This document shows positions 25,253-33,943 of a DNA stretch of 64,000 bases, in pieces. Numbering within the stretch: position 1 is the first letter of the stretch; every line of letters begins with the position of its first letter. The position numbers were made by a program, and so were the translations under genes. The notes beneath the pieces are model-generated. The model was not told where the DNA came from, ran no database searches, and saw only the letters and a list, made by a program, of their open reading frames with translations. The DNA lies in contig JAKFEW010000058.1 of assembly GCA_036675505.1 (NCBI GenBank), forward strand, positions 62,001 through 126,000, given 5' to 3'. This stretch comes from JAKFEW01 sp036675505. Its GTDB lineage: Bacteria > Cyanobacteriota > Sericytochromatia > S15B-MN24 > JAQBPE01.

Positions 25253-26871
25253 CCCTCCGCCGCCGGGCTCGCCGTGGGCGTCGGCGCCGGCGTCGCGGCC
25301 GTGCCGCCCGCACGCTTCTTGCCCTGCTGCATCTGGAAGGCCTCGAACTGGAGCTCCTTCTTGAGCACCTCGCCGTCGTCCTGCCCGATCCGGTCGATGT
25401 AGCGCTTGAGCACCGCCGCGAGGTCGAGCAGGTCCTGGTCGGCCAGCTCGTCGGCCTTGCCCGCGACCAGCGTATGCTGATCCTTCAGCGCCTGGGCCGC
25501 GCCGGCCTCGTCGCCCGTGTCGAGCCGCTCGGCCGCGAGCAGCATGGCCGAGGCGGCCTGCAGGTTGATCACGCTGCTCGCCACGCGGTTGTCGCGGCTG
25601 TTGGCCTGCGCCTGCGCGTCGGCCGTGAAGCGCACCTTGGCCTCGGCCGAGGCGTTCTTGGCGCCGCCATGGGTGACGTCGTCGAAATCGACCGAGACCT
25701 TGGCGATCGACGCCTCGCTTTCGGCGACGCCTGCCGGCACCTCGAGCTCGAGCAGCAGCACCTTGCTCTGGCTCGCGATCAGATCGTTCGAGTCCACGTT
25801 CAGGCTCTGGCCGGCCGTGCTGGTGGTGTGCCCGAAGACCTGCTTGAGCTTCACGCCCTCGGCGAGGTCGATCTTGAGCTTCACGCCGCGCGCGACGATG
25901 CGCTGCAGCGTCTTGATCTCGCCCGCGAACGCCTGTTGGGCGTCCGCCGCCGAGTTCACGAAGTAGAACGTGCCGGCGCCTTCGGTCGCGAGGTGGGTCA
26001 TGAAGCCCTCGTTGAAGCCGAGGCCCACGCCGATCGTGGTGAGCGAGATGTCGCGGCGCGCGAAATCCGCGGCGCGCCGACCCAGCGTCTCGGCGTCCGT
26101 GATGCCCACGTTCGCCTCGCCGTCGGACATGAGGATGACCCGGTTGATCTTGCCCTGGTCGTATTGCGATTTGACCTGCTGGTAGCCTTCGCCGAGGCCG
26201 CCGTCGATGTTGGTCGACGAGCCCTCCGTGATGCCGGCGATGCGGGCCTTCATCGATTCCTTGTCGACGGCGAAGGCCGGCGCGAGCAGCGTCGAGACCG
26301 TCGAGTCGAAGGTGACCAGGCTGAAGAGGTCCTGCTCGCCGAGCACGTCGACCATGTTGGCGGCGGCGAGGCGCGAGTATTCGATCTTGTCGCCGGCCAT
26401 CGAGCCGCTCTTGTCGAAGACGAAGCTGACGTTAAGCGGCCGCCGCGTGGCCGGCAGCTGGTCCGTGGTCTGCAGGCCGACCTGCAGGTACATCCGCCCG
26501 CCTTTCGGGTCGAGCGCCGCCTGGCTCACGTTCGCGACAGCGCCGAGCGACTGGCCGGGCGGGACCGGGAAGTTGAAGTTGTAGGAGTCGAAGAACGTGC
26601 CGAGCCCGATGCCCGACGTGTCCGCTTTCGGCTTCGAGCCGCTGGCCGGCTTGGCTGCCGGCTTGCCGCCGCCCGCACCGGTCATGGCGCCTGTCGTGGT
26701 GCCGGTCGCGTTGTTCGCGACGCCCTGCATCTCGCCACCCGCGAAGGTGCGGCCGGTGCCGGCCTTCGGCGCGCCGCCGAGGGCCACGGCGCCAGGGATC
26801 ATGCCAGTGGCGCAGCCTGTGAGGGAGACCGCGACGGCGATCGCGGCAGGGACGCGGCAGTGTCTGTGCAT
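25249..26871 (-). CDS. VWA domain lipoprotein (paralogue 1)
   Basis: A 540-residue lipoprotein with signal peptide MHRHCRVPAAIAVAVSLTGC, a Gly/Ala/Lys linker and a von Willebrand A domain. The MIDAS motif is FVFDKSGSMAGDK, followed by ILMSDGEANVGITDAETL. The domain is preceded by a beta-rich segment (SYNFNFPVPPGQSLGAVANV). The Ca/Mg-dependent VWA fold suggests protein binding at the cell surface or in the periplasm. A C-terminal helical region (residues about 430-520) may be a TPR-like tail. It has a GGAGG site and about 65 percent identity by eye to the next gene, a tandem paralogue. Confidence 0.88.
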   Translation of the reverse strand: MHRHCRVPAAIAVAVSLTGCATGMIPGAVALGGAPKAGTGRTFAGGEMQGVANNATGTTTGAMTGAGGGKPAAKPASGSKPKADTSGIGLGTFFDSYNFNFPVPPGQSLGAVANVSQAALDPKGGRMYLQVGLQTTDQLPATRRPLNVSFVFDKSGSMAGDKIEYSRLAAANMVDVLGEQDLFSLVTFDSTVSTLLAPAFAVDKESMKARIAGITEGSSTNIDGGLGEGYQQVKSQYDQGKINRVILMSDGEANVGITDAETLGRRAADFARRDISLTTIGVGLGFNEGFMTHLATEGAGTFYFVNSAADAQQAFAGEIKTLQRIVARGVKLKIDLAEGVKLKQVFGHTTSTAGQSLNVDSNDLIASQSKVLLLELEVPAGVAESEASIAKVSVDFDDVTHGGAKNASAEAKVRFTADAQAQANSRDNRVASSVINLQAASAMLLAAERLDTGDEAGAAQALKDQHTLVAGKADELADQDLLDLAAVLKRYIDRIGQDDGEVLKKELQFEAFQMQQGKKRAGGTAATPAPTPTASPAAEG

Positions 26872-27110
26872 ACGGGAGCCTCCAGGGCGGACTTCGCGGG
26901 AACCGGGCGAGGGGCTAGACGAAAGGACCCCGGAGCCAGTTCCCTTGAAAATTACCCCTGGTCGCTCCGTTTCCCGCCAAATCGAACGGGTATGGATGCG
27001 GTAGGCCCAACGGCCGAGCCCTTTCCGCCAACTTCCTGCTCCTCCATTTCCTCCTCCCCCTCGGGCATCCCCTGGCCACCCGGCCGGGGGATGTCCATTC
27101 GGCGGGAGGG
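26872..27110. other. Intergenic spacer between the two VWA lipoprotein genes
   Basis: 239 bp without a supportable gene. The right end holds the hairpin at 27066-27093. The left part contains no clear promoter, although a start region for paralogue 1 must lie here if the two genes are transcribed separately. Confidence 0.5.
27066..27093 (-). terminator. Hairpin downstream of VWA paralogue 2
   Basis: CATCCCC / GGGGATG outer arms and an inner GGCC / GGCC pair with a 4-nt loop, just after the stop of the minus-strand VWA gene at 27111. Confidence 0.6.
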
Positions 27111-28664
27111 TTAGACCGAAGGCGCCGGCGAGGCCGAAGGTGCCGGCGAGGCCACGGCCTTCTTCTTGCCCTGCTGGATCTGGAACGCCTCGTTCTGCAG
27201 CAACTTCGTCAGCGCCGCGGGGTCGGCCTGCCTGGCGAGCTGATCGAGGTAGCCGCGCAGGCTGGCCGCGAGGTCGCGCAAGTCCGCGTCACCGAGCTCG
27301 TCGGCCTTGCCGGCGACCAGCGTGTACTGGGCCTGCAGCTGCTGGGTCGCGCCCGCCAGGTCGCCGCTGTCGATCGCACCGGCCGCCGCGATCATCACCG
27401 CCGCCGTCTGGAGGTTGATCACGCTGCCGGCCACGCGCCCGTCGCGGCTCGCCGCCTGGGCGGCCGCGTCGGCCGTGTAGCGCACCTTGGCCGCGGCGGT
27501 CGCGGTCTTCGTGCCGCCGAACGTGACGTCCTCGAAGTCCGCCGCCACGGTGCCGAGCGAGAACTCGCTGCCATCGGCGCCCGCCGGCACCTCGAGCTCG
27601 AGCAGCAGCACCTTGCTCTGGCTCGCGATCAGGTCGTTCGAGTCCACGTTCAGGCTCTGGCCGGCCGTGCTGGTGGTGTGCCCGTAGACTTGCTTGAGCT
27701 TCACGCCCTCGGTGAGGTCGATCTTGAGCTTCACGCCGCGCGCGACCACGCGCTGGAGCGACCGGATCTCGCCGGCGAACGCCTGGTCGACGTCGGCCTC
27801 GGCGCCCACGAAGTAGAACGAGCCGGATCCGCGCGTGGCGAGCTGGGTCATGAACCCCTCCGCGAAGCCCAGGCCCACGCCGATCGTGGTCAACGAGATG
27901 TCGCGGCGCGCGAAGTCCGCGGCGCGCTGGCCGAGCGCCTCGACGCTCGTGATGCCCTCGGTGGCCTCGCCGTCGGACATGAGGATGACCCGGTTGATCT
28001 TGCCCTGATCGTAGCGCGCCTGCACGTGGGCGTAGCCCATGGCGAGCCCGGCGTCGATGTTGGTGCCGCCGTCCTCGCGGATGGTGTCGATCTGGCCCTT
28101 CATGTCCACCTTGTCGAGGGCGAACATGGGCGCGATCAGAGTCTGGGCGTCGGAGGAGAAGGTGACGAGGCTGAACGTGTCCTGCTCGCCGAGCGCCTCG
28201 ACCATCCGGCCGGCGGCGAGGCGCGAGTAGGCGATCTTGTCGCCGGCCATCGAGCCGCTCTTGTCGAAGACGAAGCTGACGTTCAGCGGCCGCCGCGCGG
28301 CCGGCAGCTGGTCGGTGGTCTGCAGGCCGACCTGCAAGTAGACGCGCCCGCCGGCGGGGTCGAGCGCGCCCTGGCTCAGGTTCGCGACAGCGCCGAGCGA
28401 CTGGCCGGGCGGGATCGGGAAGTTGAAGTTGAAGGAATCGAAGAACGTGCCGAGGCCGATGCCGGAGGTGTCTGCCTTCGCGGGCCGTGCGCCGGTGCCG
28501 GGGGCGGCGGCGGGGGCCGTGCTCGCAGACGCGCCGGACGGCCGGTTGGGACCGCTCGCCGGGGTAGGCCCAGCCATCGGCGTGCCGGTGCCGGTCGGCG
28601 CCGCGGCGGGGCAGCCTTGCAAGGCGAGGGCGAGGGCGATGATGGGGGGAATGCGGCGCTTCAT
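27111..28664 (-). CDS. VWA domain lipoprotein (paralogue 2)
   Basis: A 517-residue tandem paralogue of the gene at 25249. ATG 28664 follows AAGGAGGT and gives signal peptide MKRRIPPIIALALALQGC; a longer frame to 28736 has no such site. The MIDAS motif FVFDKSGSMAGDK and the block GQSLNVDSNDLIASQSKVLL are identical to paralogue 1. The matching DNA stretch (about 95 bp, 27592-27686 versus 25742-25836) is almost unchanged, which hints at recent gene conversion. A candidate promoter TTGGGG-N17-TATCGT lies at 28723-28695 on the minus strand. Confidence 0.88.
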   Translation of the reverse strand: MKRRIPPIIALALALQGCPAAAPTGTGTPMAGPTPASGPNRPSGASASTAPAAAPGTGARPAKADTSGIGLGTFFDSFNFNFPIPPGQSLGAVANLSQGALDPAGGRVYLQVGLQTTDQLPAARRPLNVSFVFDKSGSMAGDKIAYSRLAAGRMVEALGEQDTFSLVTFSSDAQTLIAPMFALDKVDMKGQIDTIREDGGTNIDAGLAMGYAHVQARYDQGKINRVILMSDGEATEGITSVEALGQRAADFARRDISLTTIGVGLGFAEGFMTQLATRGSGSFYFVGAEADVDQAFAGEIRSLQRVVARGVKLKIDLTEGVKLKQVYGHTTSTAGQSLNVDSNDLIASQSKVLLLELEVPAGADGSEFSLGTVAADFEDVTFGGTKTATAAAKVRYTADAAAQAASRDGRVAGSVINLQTAAVMIAAAGAIDSGDLAGATQQLQAQYTLVAGKADELGDADLRDLAASLRGYLDQLARQADPAALTKLLQNEAFQIQQGKKKAVASPAPSASPAPSV

Positions 28665-28766
28665 GGGGACCTCCTTCTTCCGACGACGGGTCCCACGATA
28701 CGCGCCCGGCGAGCGAGCCCCAAGCGTGGTGGTCACGTTCGCAACGCGATGCTCGTCACGACCGGG

Positions 28767-29384
28767 CTAGAAGCGCGATAAATAGGCCAGCGCCGCGCGG
28801 ATGGTGTCTTCCACCGAAGACCCCGGCGGGACCTGGGCGATCGCCTCGGCCGCCTCCTCCTCGCCGTAGCCCAGCGCCAGCAGCGCGAGCTCGGCCTCGG
28901 CCACGGGCGTGCCCTGCAAGGCCGCGGGCCGCGCGGCGGCGCGCGCCGCGGCGACCTCCAGGCCGCCGCGCTCCGGCCGCCACTCCTCGAGCTTCTCGCG
29001 CAGCTCGAGCACGATGCGCTCGGCCGTCTTCTTGCCCACGCCGGGCGCCCGCGCGAGGCGCTTGGGATCCTGCCCCACCACCGCCGCCACGACCTCCGGC
29101 ACGGTCAGCGCCGAAAGCACGCCCAGCGCCGTCTTCGCGCCGATGCCCGAGACGCCGTGCAGCAGCAAGAAGAGCTCGCGCTCCTCGGGGCTCGGGAAGC
29201 CCACCAGGATCAGCGCGTCCTCGCGCACCACCAGGTGCGTGTAGAGGCGTACCGGCTCGCCGATCGCAGGCAAATCGGCCAGGTGGCGCTGCGAGGCCAG
29301 CACGAGGTAGCCGACGCCGCCGACGTCCACGACCAGGTTGTCTTTGCCCACATGCGCGAGCTCGCCGCGCAACGAGGCGATCAT
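28767..29384 (-). CDS. ruvA: Holliday junction branch migration protein RuvA
   Basis: RuvA tetramers hold Holliday junctions and load the RuvB motor. The 205-residue protein has the N-terminal OB-fold (MIASLRGELAHVGKDNLVVD), two helix-hairpin-helix units (GVSGIGAKTALGVLSAL and APGVGKKTAERIVLELREKL), and the C-terminal RuvB-binding domain (ALLALGYGEEEAAEAIAQV) after a flexible Ala-rich linker. Its ATG overlaps the ruvC stop (ATGA). ruvB is not adjacent. Confidence 0.97.
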   Translation of the reverse strand: MIASLRGELAHVGKDNLVVDVGGVGYLVLASQRHLADLPAIGEPVRLYTHLVVREDALILVGFPSPEERELFLLLHGVSGIGAKTALGVLSALTVPEVVAAVVGQDPKRLARAPGVGKKTAERIVLELREKLEEWRPERGGLEVAAARAAARPAALQGTPVAEAELALLALGYGEEEAAEAIAQVPPGSSVEDTIRAALAYLSRF

Positions 29385-29899
29385 GAGACCGCCACCGACG
29401 GCGCCCGCTTGCGCGTCTCGCCGCGGCCTTCCAGCTGGTACCAGTGCGTCAGCGCCAGCGCGAGGCCGTCGGCCGCGTCGTCCGGCCGCGGGATCGAGGC
29501 CAGCGAGAGCTGGTCGCGCACGGCCTCCTGCACCTCGGGCTTCTGGGCCTTGCCCGAGCCCGTGACGGTCATCTTGACCTGCGCCGGGCTGTAGCCGACG
29601 ACCGGCACGCCGGCGTGGGCGGCGGCCAGCATGAGCACGCCGCGGGCCTGCGCGACGGGCATGGCCGTGTTCACGTTCTTGAGGAAGAAAATCTCCTCGA
29701 GCGCCATCACATCAGGCTTGTATGCCGTGAGCAGCTCGCACATGTCGGCGTACATCACGGCGAGCCGGTCGGGCATGGCCTGGCGCTTGTCCGTCTGGAT
29801 CACGCCGTATTGAAGGGCAACGGCGGGGGTGCCGTCATCGACCTCCACCAAGCCGAACCCGATGGTTGCGGTGCCGGGGTCGATACCGAGGATCAACAT
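29381..29899 (-). CDS. ruvC: Crossover junction endodeoxyribonuclease RuvC
   Basis: Resolves Holliday junctions by paired nicks. The 172-residue length is standard. The acidic residues of the RNase-H-like site are visible: Asp7 in MLILGIDPGTATIGFG, Glu in VMALEEIFF and Asp pairs in RPDDAADGLALALTHW. It is coupled to ruvA by a 4-base overlap. The DUF881 gene ends or begins 46 bases away on the same strand, so the three may form one transcript. Confidence 0.97.
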   Translation of the reverse strand: MLILGIDPGTATIGFGLVEVDDGTPAVALQYGVIQTDKRQAMPDRLAVMYADMCELLTAYKPDVMALEEIFFLKNVNTAMPVAQARGVLMLAAAHAGVPVVGYSPAQVKMTVTGSGKAQKPEVQEAVRDQLSLASIPRPDDAADGLALALTHWYQLEGRGETRKRAPSVAVS

Positions 29900-29945
29900 A
29901 ACCCACTATAGGGGGGTCGGCGAACGGCCGTCAATTCAAGCGTTG

Positions 29946-30662
29946 TTACGGAAGCGGCAGCCGCGGCTTGGCCTCACCCTCGCCAGGCGCTGGTCTCGCG
30001 AAGCGAAACGTGCGCGGGCCGCGGGCCGAGGGCACCACGATCGCCTTCGCGGGCTCCGTCGCCACGCTGATGCCGTAGAACTGCAGGTACTCGACCACGC
30101 CGCCGCGCAGGCCAAGCGTGGTCTTCATCTCATCCGCCGGACCGATGGCGTGGATGACGTAAGGACCCTTCACCGGCACCTTGTTGATGACGATGTGCTG
30201 GCCGGCAGTCACGATTTCGCTCGTCTCGGTCAGGCGGTGGCCGTTGACCGCCACGGCCTCGGCGCCGCCGGTGCGCAGCTCGTTCACGATCTTCAAGAGG
30301 TCCTCGGCGTGGACCACGGCCGAAGTGCCGTCCTCCATCTTCGTGTCGGACGCGCTCTCGGTGACCCGCACGATCAGCCCGACGCCGGTCATGGCCGGGT
30401 AGTCGGTGACCCGCGGCGCGTCGGCCGGCCAATCGTTCGAGCCCGCCGCGGGCCCCTTCCTGGTGATCTGGTCCTGCAGCTCGTGCACCTGCCCGCCGAG
30501 CTGGGCGTTGGCCTTCTCGGTGGTCTTGAGCAGCACCACCAGGTCCTCGACGCGCCGGGAAGGCATCACGCGGCGGGCGTCCGCCTGCGAGCGGTATTGG
30601 ACGGCCATCAACATGCCGATGATCATCGACACGGTGGTGACGGGCACGATCCAGCGTTGCAC
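29946..30662 (-). CDS. DUF881 family membrane-anchored protein
   Basis: A 238-residue protein of the DUF881 family. It has an N-terminal membrane anchor (VPVTTVSMIIGMLMAVQY), a coiled-coil (DLVVLLKTTEKANAQLGGQVHEL), then the alpha/beta core with GVGLIVRVTES, VNELRTGGAEAVAVNGHRL and PYVIHAIGP. In Firmicutes and Actinobacteria such genes often sit near cell-division genes; the function is unknown. GTG 30662 is used. It lies upstream of ruvC-ruvA. Confidence 0.87.
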   Translation of the reverse strand: MQRWIVPVTTVSMIIGMLMAVQYRSQADARRVMPSRRVEDLVVLLKTTEKANAQLGGQVHELQDQITRKGPAAGSNDWPADAPRVTDYPAMTGVGLIVRVTESASDTKMEDGTSAVVHAEDLLKIVNELRTGGAEAVAVNGHRLTETSEIVTAGQHIVINKVPVKGPYVIHAIGPADEMKTTLGLRGGVVEYLQFYGISVATEPAKAIVVPSARGPRTFRFARPAPGEGEAKPRLPLP

Positions 30663-30719
30663 GGCGGTTTCGGGGCCTCCGGGGGGGACCCCTCATTAGA
30701 CCATTTCCGGATGCCGGCG

Positions 30720-31535
30720 TCAGCGGTCCAGTTCGGGAACGGTCAACCGACCGACGAACTTCCGGATCCCGTCGCGGATCGCCGGGAGGCTGGCCGCGCC
30801 CGCGAGCTCCGGCGACGACTCGGCCATCTTGACGAAGCTCTCGCGCTCGTCGTCGTCGACCCCGGCGATGAGGCCGCCGAAGACCGGGCCGACCACCGTC
30901 GAGAAGTCCGCGGGATCCGTGGCCACCGCACGCTGGCCGGCGTCGGGGGCCGCGGCGACCGCCCCCAGATAGCTCGCGAGCGCCGTCGAGCCCGGCGTGA
31001 TCGCGAGGCGGCGCTCGACCTCGCCGGCCTGCAACACCACCGGCGCCGCGAGCGTGGCCCTCGAGGTCCTGTCCACGGCGTCGACGAGGTCGACCGCGAG
31101 GACGACGGACTGGCGCGCGGCCCGGAAACGCACGTCGACCGCGAAGCTGCCATCGTAGAAGGTCACCGCGGAGGCGAGCCTGCGCGCGCCATTCGCCTCG
31201 ATCACGCGCACCGTCGAGCCCGTGACGCGGCCTTCGCTGACGTTGGCCATGCCGGTCGCGTTGGGGTTCACGAGCGCCACGCCGGTGATGCGGACGATGT
31301 GATCGACAGGCTGCGCGGCACCCGCCATGATGCCCACGCCGACGTCGTCGCCGCCGGTCGCGGTCTCGATCGCGGCCGCGGAGTCGCCCGTGTGCGGCGC
31401 CAAGGCGAAGCTGCGTGACGAAGCGGCGACCGTGGCCCCGGGCTGCTCGCGCAACGCCAGCACCCCGATCGCGACGACGTTACAGCCGGGCAGCGGGCCC
31501 AGGCCCACCATCAAGAGCGCGAGCGGAACGCGCAT
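30720..31535 (-). CDS. Hypothetical lipoprotein
   Basis: A 271-residue lipoprotein with signal peptide MRVPLALLMVGLGPLPGC and a GAGGT site. The mature part contains a beta-sandwich-like stretch (SAVTFYDGSFAVDVRFRAARQ, VVLAVDLVDAVD) of the carboxypeptidase-regulatory or transthyretin-like type, and a C-terminal helical region. No family is recognised with confidence. It begins 10 bases after the FecR-domain gene and is probably in one operon with it. Confidence 0.7.
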   Translation of the reverse strand: MRVPLALLMVGLGPLPGCNVVAIGVLALREQPGATVAASSRSFALAPHTGDSAAAIETATGGDDVGVGIMAGAAQPVDHIVRITGVALVNPNATGMANVSEGRVTGSTVRVIEANGARRLASAVTFYDGSFAVDVRFRAARQSVVLAVDLVDAVDRTSRATLAAPVVLQAGEVERRLAITPGSTALASYLGAVAAAPDAGQRAVATDPADFSTVVGPVFGGLIAGVDDDERESFVKMAESSPELAGAASLPAIRDGIRKFVGRLTVPELDR

Positions 31536-31545
31536 GGGCGGGACC

Positions 31546-32484
31546 TCAGGGAATGAGGGCGGGGGTGCTACGGGACGGGAAGTCGGGCGCGAGGCCCGCG
31601 AGCGGAGCCGGGGTGAGCGAGGTGGTGAGCACCGCGTCGAGCGGGCTGATCAAGTTGAGCCCGATCAGGCCCGCGCCGGCGTAGAGCGCCATCTGCTTCT
31701 GACCGTAGAAGACGCCGTAGAAGCCGGTGCCGAGCAAGGCGAACTCGCAGCCCATGTAGAGCAGGCCGCGACCGACCTCGCCGGCATAGAGCTGGCCGGC
31801 GCCGGGCAGCAGCGCCGAGAGGCCGGCGGCCACCCACTTGTTGGCGTTGGTCGCGGCCGCGGCCGGCGCGCCTGCCACCGCGGCCCCGCCCTCGGCGCCG
31901 AAGCCGGCCGTGAGGTCTTGCCAGGCGGCCCGCGAAATGACGCTGTAGCGAGGCTCGCCGCCCGCGAAGATCGCGCTGCGGCCGGCGTCGACCGAGGCCG
32001 GCGCCTTGCCCGCCTCGGTGATGCGGAAGGTGCCCGCCAGGACGGCCACGCGCCACGCCCCGCCGGCCCGCTCGACGACGGCCTCGGCGTCGGTGCCGAC
32101 CAACCGCAGGCTGCCCGCGACCAGGGTCGTCAGGCCCTCCGGAGGCGCGGTGACGCGCACGCGGCCAGCCATCACGCGGCCGCTCAGGCCTTCGAGGTCC
32201 TGCAGGCGGAGGATCGTGTTCTCGCCGAGCGCGAGGCGCGCGCCGGTGGGGAACACCAGCTCGGCCGAGGCACCGCCGGCCGTCTTGAGCGTATCGCCGG
32301 CCTTGACGCGCGTGCCCGGCTGGACGTCTTCCCAGGCCGTCGAGGGGGCGATCGCCCCCCGCAGCCCACCCCGGGCGTTCACCACGCTGGCGGCTTCCCA
32401 ATCCTGCGCGACGGCGGCCGGCGCGGCGATCGCCAGGGTCAGGCCGACGGCACAGGCAGTCGCAGTGAAGGAGCGGAGCGTCAT
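31546..32484 (-). CDS. FecR-domain protein with C-terminal membrane region
   Basis: A 312-residue secreted or membrane protein. A cleavable signal peptide (MTLRSFTATACAVGLTLAIA ... AVAQ) is followed by a FecR beta-domain at about 30-180 (TRVKAGDTLKTAGGASAELVF, GARLALGENTILRLQ). The C-terminus from about 215 has hydrophobic helices with the phrase SALLPGAGQLYAGEVGRGLLY, typical of DUF5683/TM2-like modules. FecR domains outside iron signalling act as ligand or peptidoglycan-proximal sensors; the role here is unknown. It heads a two-gene operon with the lipoprotein at 30720. Confidence 0.82.
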   Translation of the reverse strand: MTLRSFTATACAVGLTLAIAAPAAVAQDWEAASVVNARGGLRGAIAPSTAWEDVQPGTRVKAGDTLKTAGGASAELVFPTGARLALGENTILRLQDLEGLSGRVMAGRVRVTAPPEGLTTLVAGSLRLVGTDAEAVVERAGGAWRVAVLAGTFRITEAGKAPASVDAGRSAIFAGGEPRYSVISRAAWQDLTAGFGAEGGAAVAGAPAAAATNANKWVAAGLSALLPGAGQLYAGEVGRGLLYMGCEFALLGTGFYGVFYGQKQMALYAGAGLIGLNLISPLDAVLTTSLTPAPLAGLAPDFPSRSTPALIP

Positions 32485-32514
32485 GGATGACAGAACCTCG
32501 TGGCCAAAGCGTTT

Positions 32515-32545
32515 CGGGCGCCCGGGTATTATACCCGGGCGCCCG
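32515..32545 (-). terminator. Very strong hairpin terminator after the CtpA-type protease gene
   Basis: A 15-bp perfect inverted repeat (CGGGCGCCCGGGTAT / ATACCCGGGCGCCCG) with a single central base lies between the S41 peptidase gene and the FecR gene, which share the minus strand. Confidence 0.85.
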
Positions 32546-32565
32546 ACCGAGGGTTGTGACGCCGC

Positions 32566-33780
32566 CTACATCACGCCAGCGGCGCGGCGCTTCGCGATCT
32601 CGCCCTTGAGGAAGGCCTTCGCCTTCTCCATCTGGGTGTCCTTGAACTTCTTGACCTCGGCGGGATCCGGGACGCCGTTCTTGTCGACCTTGACCTTGGG
32701 CAGCTCGATCTTGATGTCGGGCACGACGCCCTTCTTGTGGATGTCGTGGCCGCCCGCCGTGAGGTACTTCTGGGTCGTGATCGCCACGCCCGAGCCGTCC
32801 GAGAGCGAGTGGACCGTCTGCACGAGGCCCTTGCCGAACGACTTGGTGCCGATCAGCGTGGCGCGCTTGGTGTCCTGCAAGGCGCCGGCCAGGATCTCCG
32901 AGGCGCTCGCGCTGCCGCCGTCGATCAGGACGACGACGGGGATCTTGGTGTCGACGATCACGCGGCCGCTGGCCTTGAGGAACTGCTTCTCGCCCTCGCG
33001 GTTCACGAGCTGGACGATCGGGCCGTCCTTGATGAACATCGAGCCGATGTCCACAGCGTTCGGCAGCAGGCCGCCGGGGTTGCCGCGCAGGTCGACGATG
33101 ATGCCGTCCTTCGCGTTGAACTTCTGGAGGGCGGTCTTGACCTCCTGGCCGGCCTCGTTGCTCATGAACGTCGAGAGACGCACATAGCCGAGGTTGCCGT
33201 CCATTTCTTCGATCTTCACGGCCTTGGTCACGATGTTGTCGCGGACGATGGCGACCTTGCGGGAATCGGTCGCGCCGGCGTGCTTGATCGTCAGCATGAC
33301 CTTGGTGCCGCGGGCGCCCCGGATCAGCGAGACGGCCTCCGCCTCGGCCATGTCCTTGGTGGGCTTGCCGTCGATCTCCATGATGTGATCGCCGGCCTTC
33401 AGGCCAGCCTTGAACGCCGGCGTGCCTTCCATCGGCGCGATGACCGACAGCCTTCCGTCCTTGATGCCGATCTGGATGCCGATGCCGCCGAAGCTGCCCT
33501 GGCGCTCGTCCTGCATGCTCTGGAAGGCCTTGGGGTCCATGAAGCGCGTGTAAGGATCGTCGAGCGAGCCGAGCATGCCGCGGATAGCGCCGTAGACGAG
33601 CGAATTGTCCTTGAGGTCGCGCTCGACGTACTCGTTCTTGAGCAGATCGTAGACCTGGAGGAACGTCGCGAAGCTGGTCGACTCGGCCTTGACCTTGAGG
33701 GGGGTCGTGCAAACGCCGAGGCCGTACGAGCCGAGCATCAGCGCGCCCACGAGCGCGTAACTGGCCACCTTTTTGCTCAT
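32566..33780 (-). CDS. C-terminal processing peptidase, S41 family (CtpA-like)
   Basis: A 404-residue periplasmic serine protease. It has an N-terminal signal/anchor (VASYALVGALMLGSYGLGVC), a helical region with YGAIRGMLGSLDDPYTRFM, a PDZ domain at about 100-180 (GIGIQIGIKDGRLSVIAPME) and the protease core. The catalytic dyad is Ser292 (GGSASASEILA) and Lys317 (GTKSFGKGLVQT), spaced 25 residues as in Tsp/CtpA. ATG 33780 is preferred over the longer frame to 33810. In related bacteria such proteases process envelope proteins and regulate peptidoglycan hydrolases; an EnvC-like M23 gene lies directly upstream on the same strand. Confidence 0.94.
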   Translation of the reverse strand: MSKKVASYALVGALMLGSYGLGVCTTPLKVKAESTSFATFLQVYDLLKNEYVERDLKDNSLVYGAIRGMLGSLDDPYTRFMDPKAFQSMQDERQGSFGGIGIQIGIKDGRLSVIAPMEGTPAFKAGLKAGDHIMEIDGKPTKDMAEAEAVSLIRGARGTKVMLTIKHAGATDSRKVAIVRDNIVTKAVKIEEMDGNLGYVRLSTFMSNEAGQEVKTALQKFNAKDGIIVDLRGNPGGLLPNAVDIGSMFIKDGPIVQLVNREGEKQFLKASGRVIVDTKIPVVVLIDGGSASASEILAGALQDTKRATLIGTKSFGKGLVQTVHSLSDGSGVAITTQKYLTAGGHDIHKKGVVPDIKIELPKVKVDKNGVPDPAEVKKFKDTQMEKAKAFLKGEIAKRRAAGVM

Positions 33781-33836
33781 CAATCCTATCCTTTGCTCGG
33801 TCCCGCGCAAAGCGCGGCCACGTCGTGATCAGACGG

Positions 33837-33864
33837 AGTATACCGCTCATGCGAACGTTCTTAA
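33837..33864 (-). promoter_or_regulatory. Candidate promoter of the CtpA-type gene
   Basis: On the minus strand TTAAGA (33864-33859), a 16-bp spacer and a near-consensus TATACT (33842-33837) lie about 57 bases upstream of the start codon. Confidence 0.55.
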
Positions 33865-33943
33865 CGCGGACGCGGCGACGTCTCAGAATACCGTGGCGCG
33901 GGTGGTCGGTCCACAGCCAACCAGGCCAAATCTGACCAGACGG

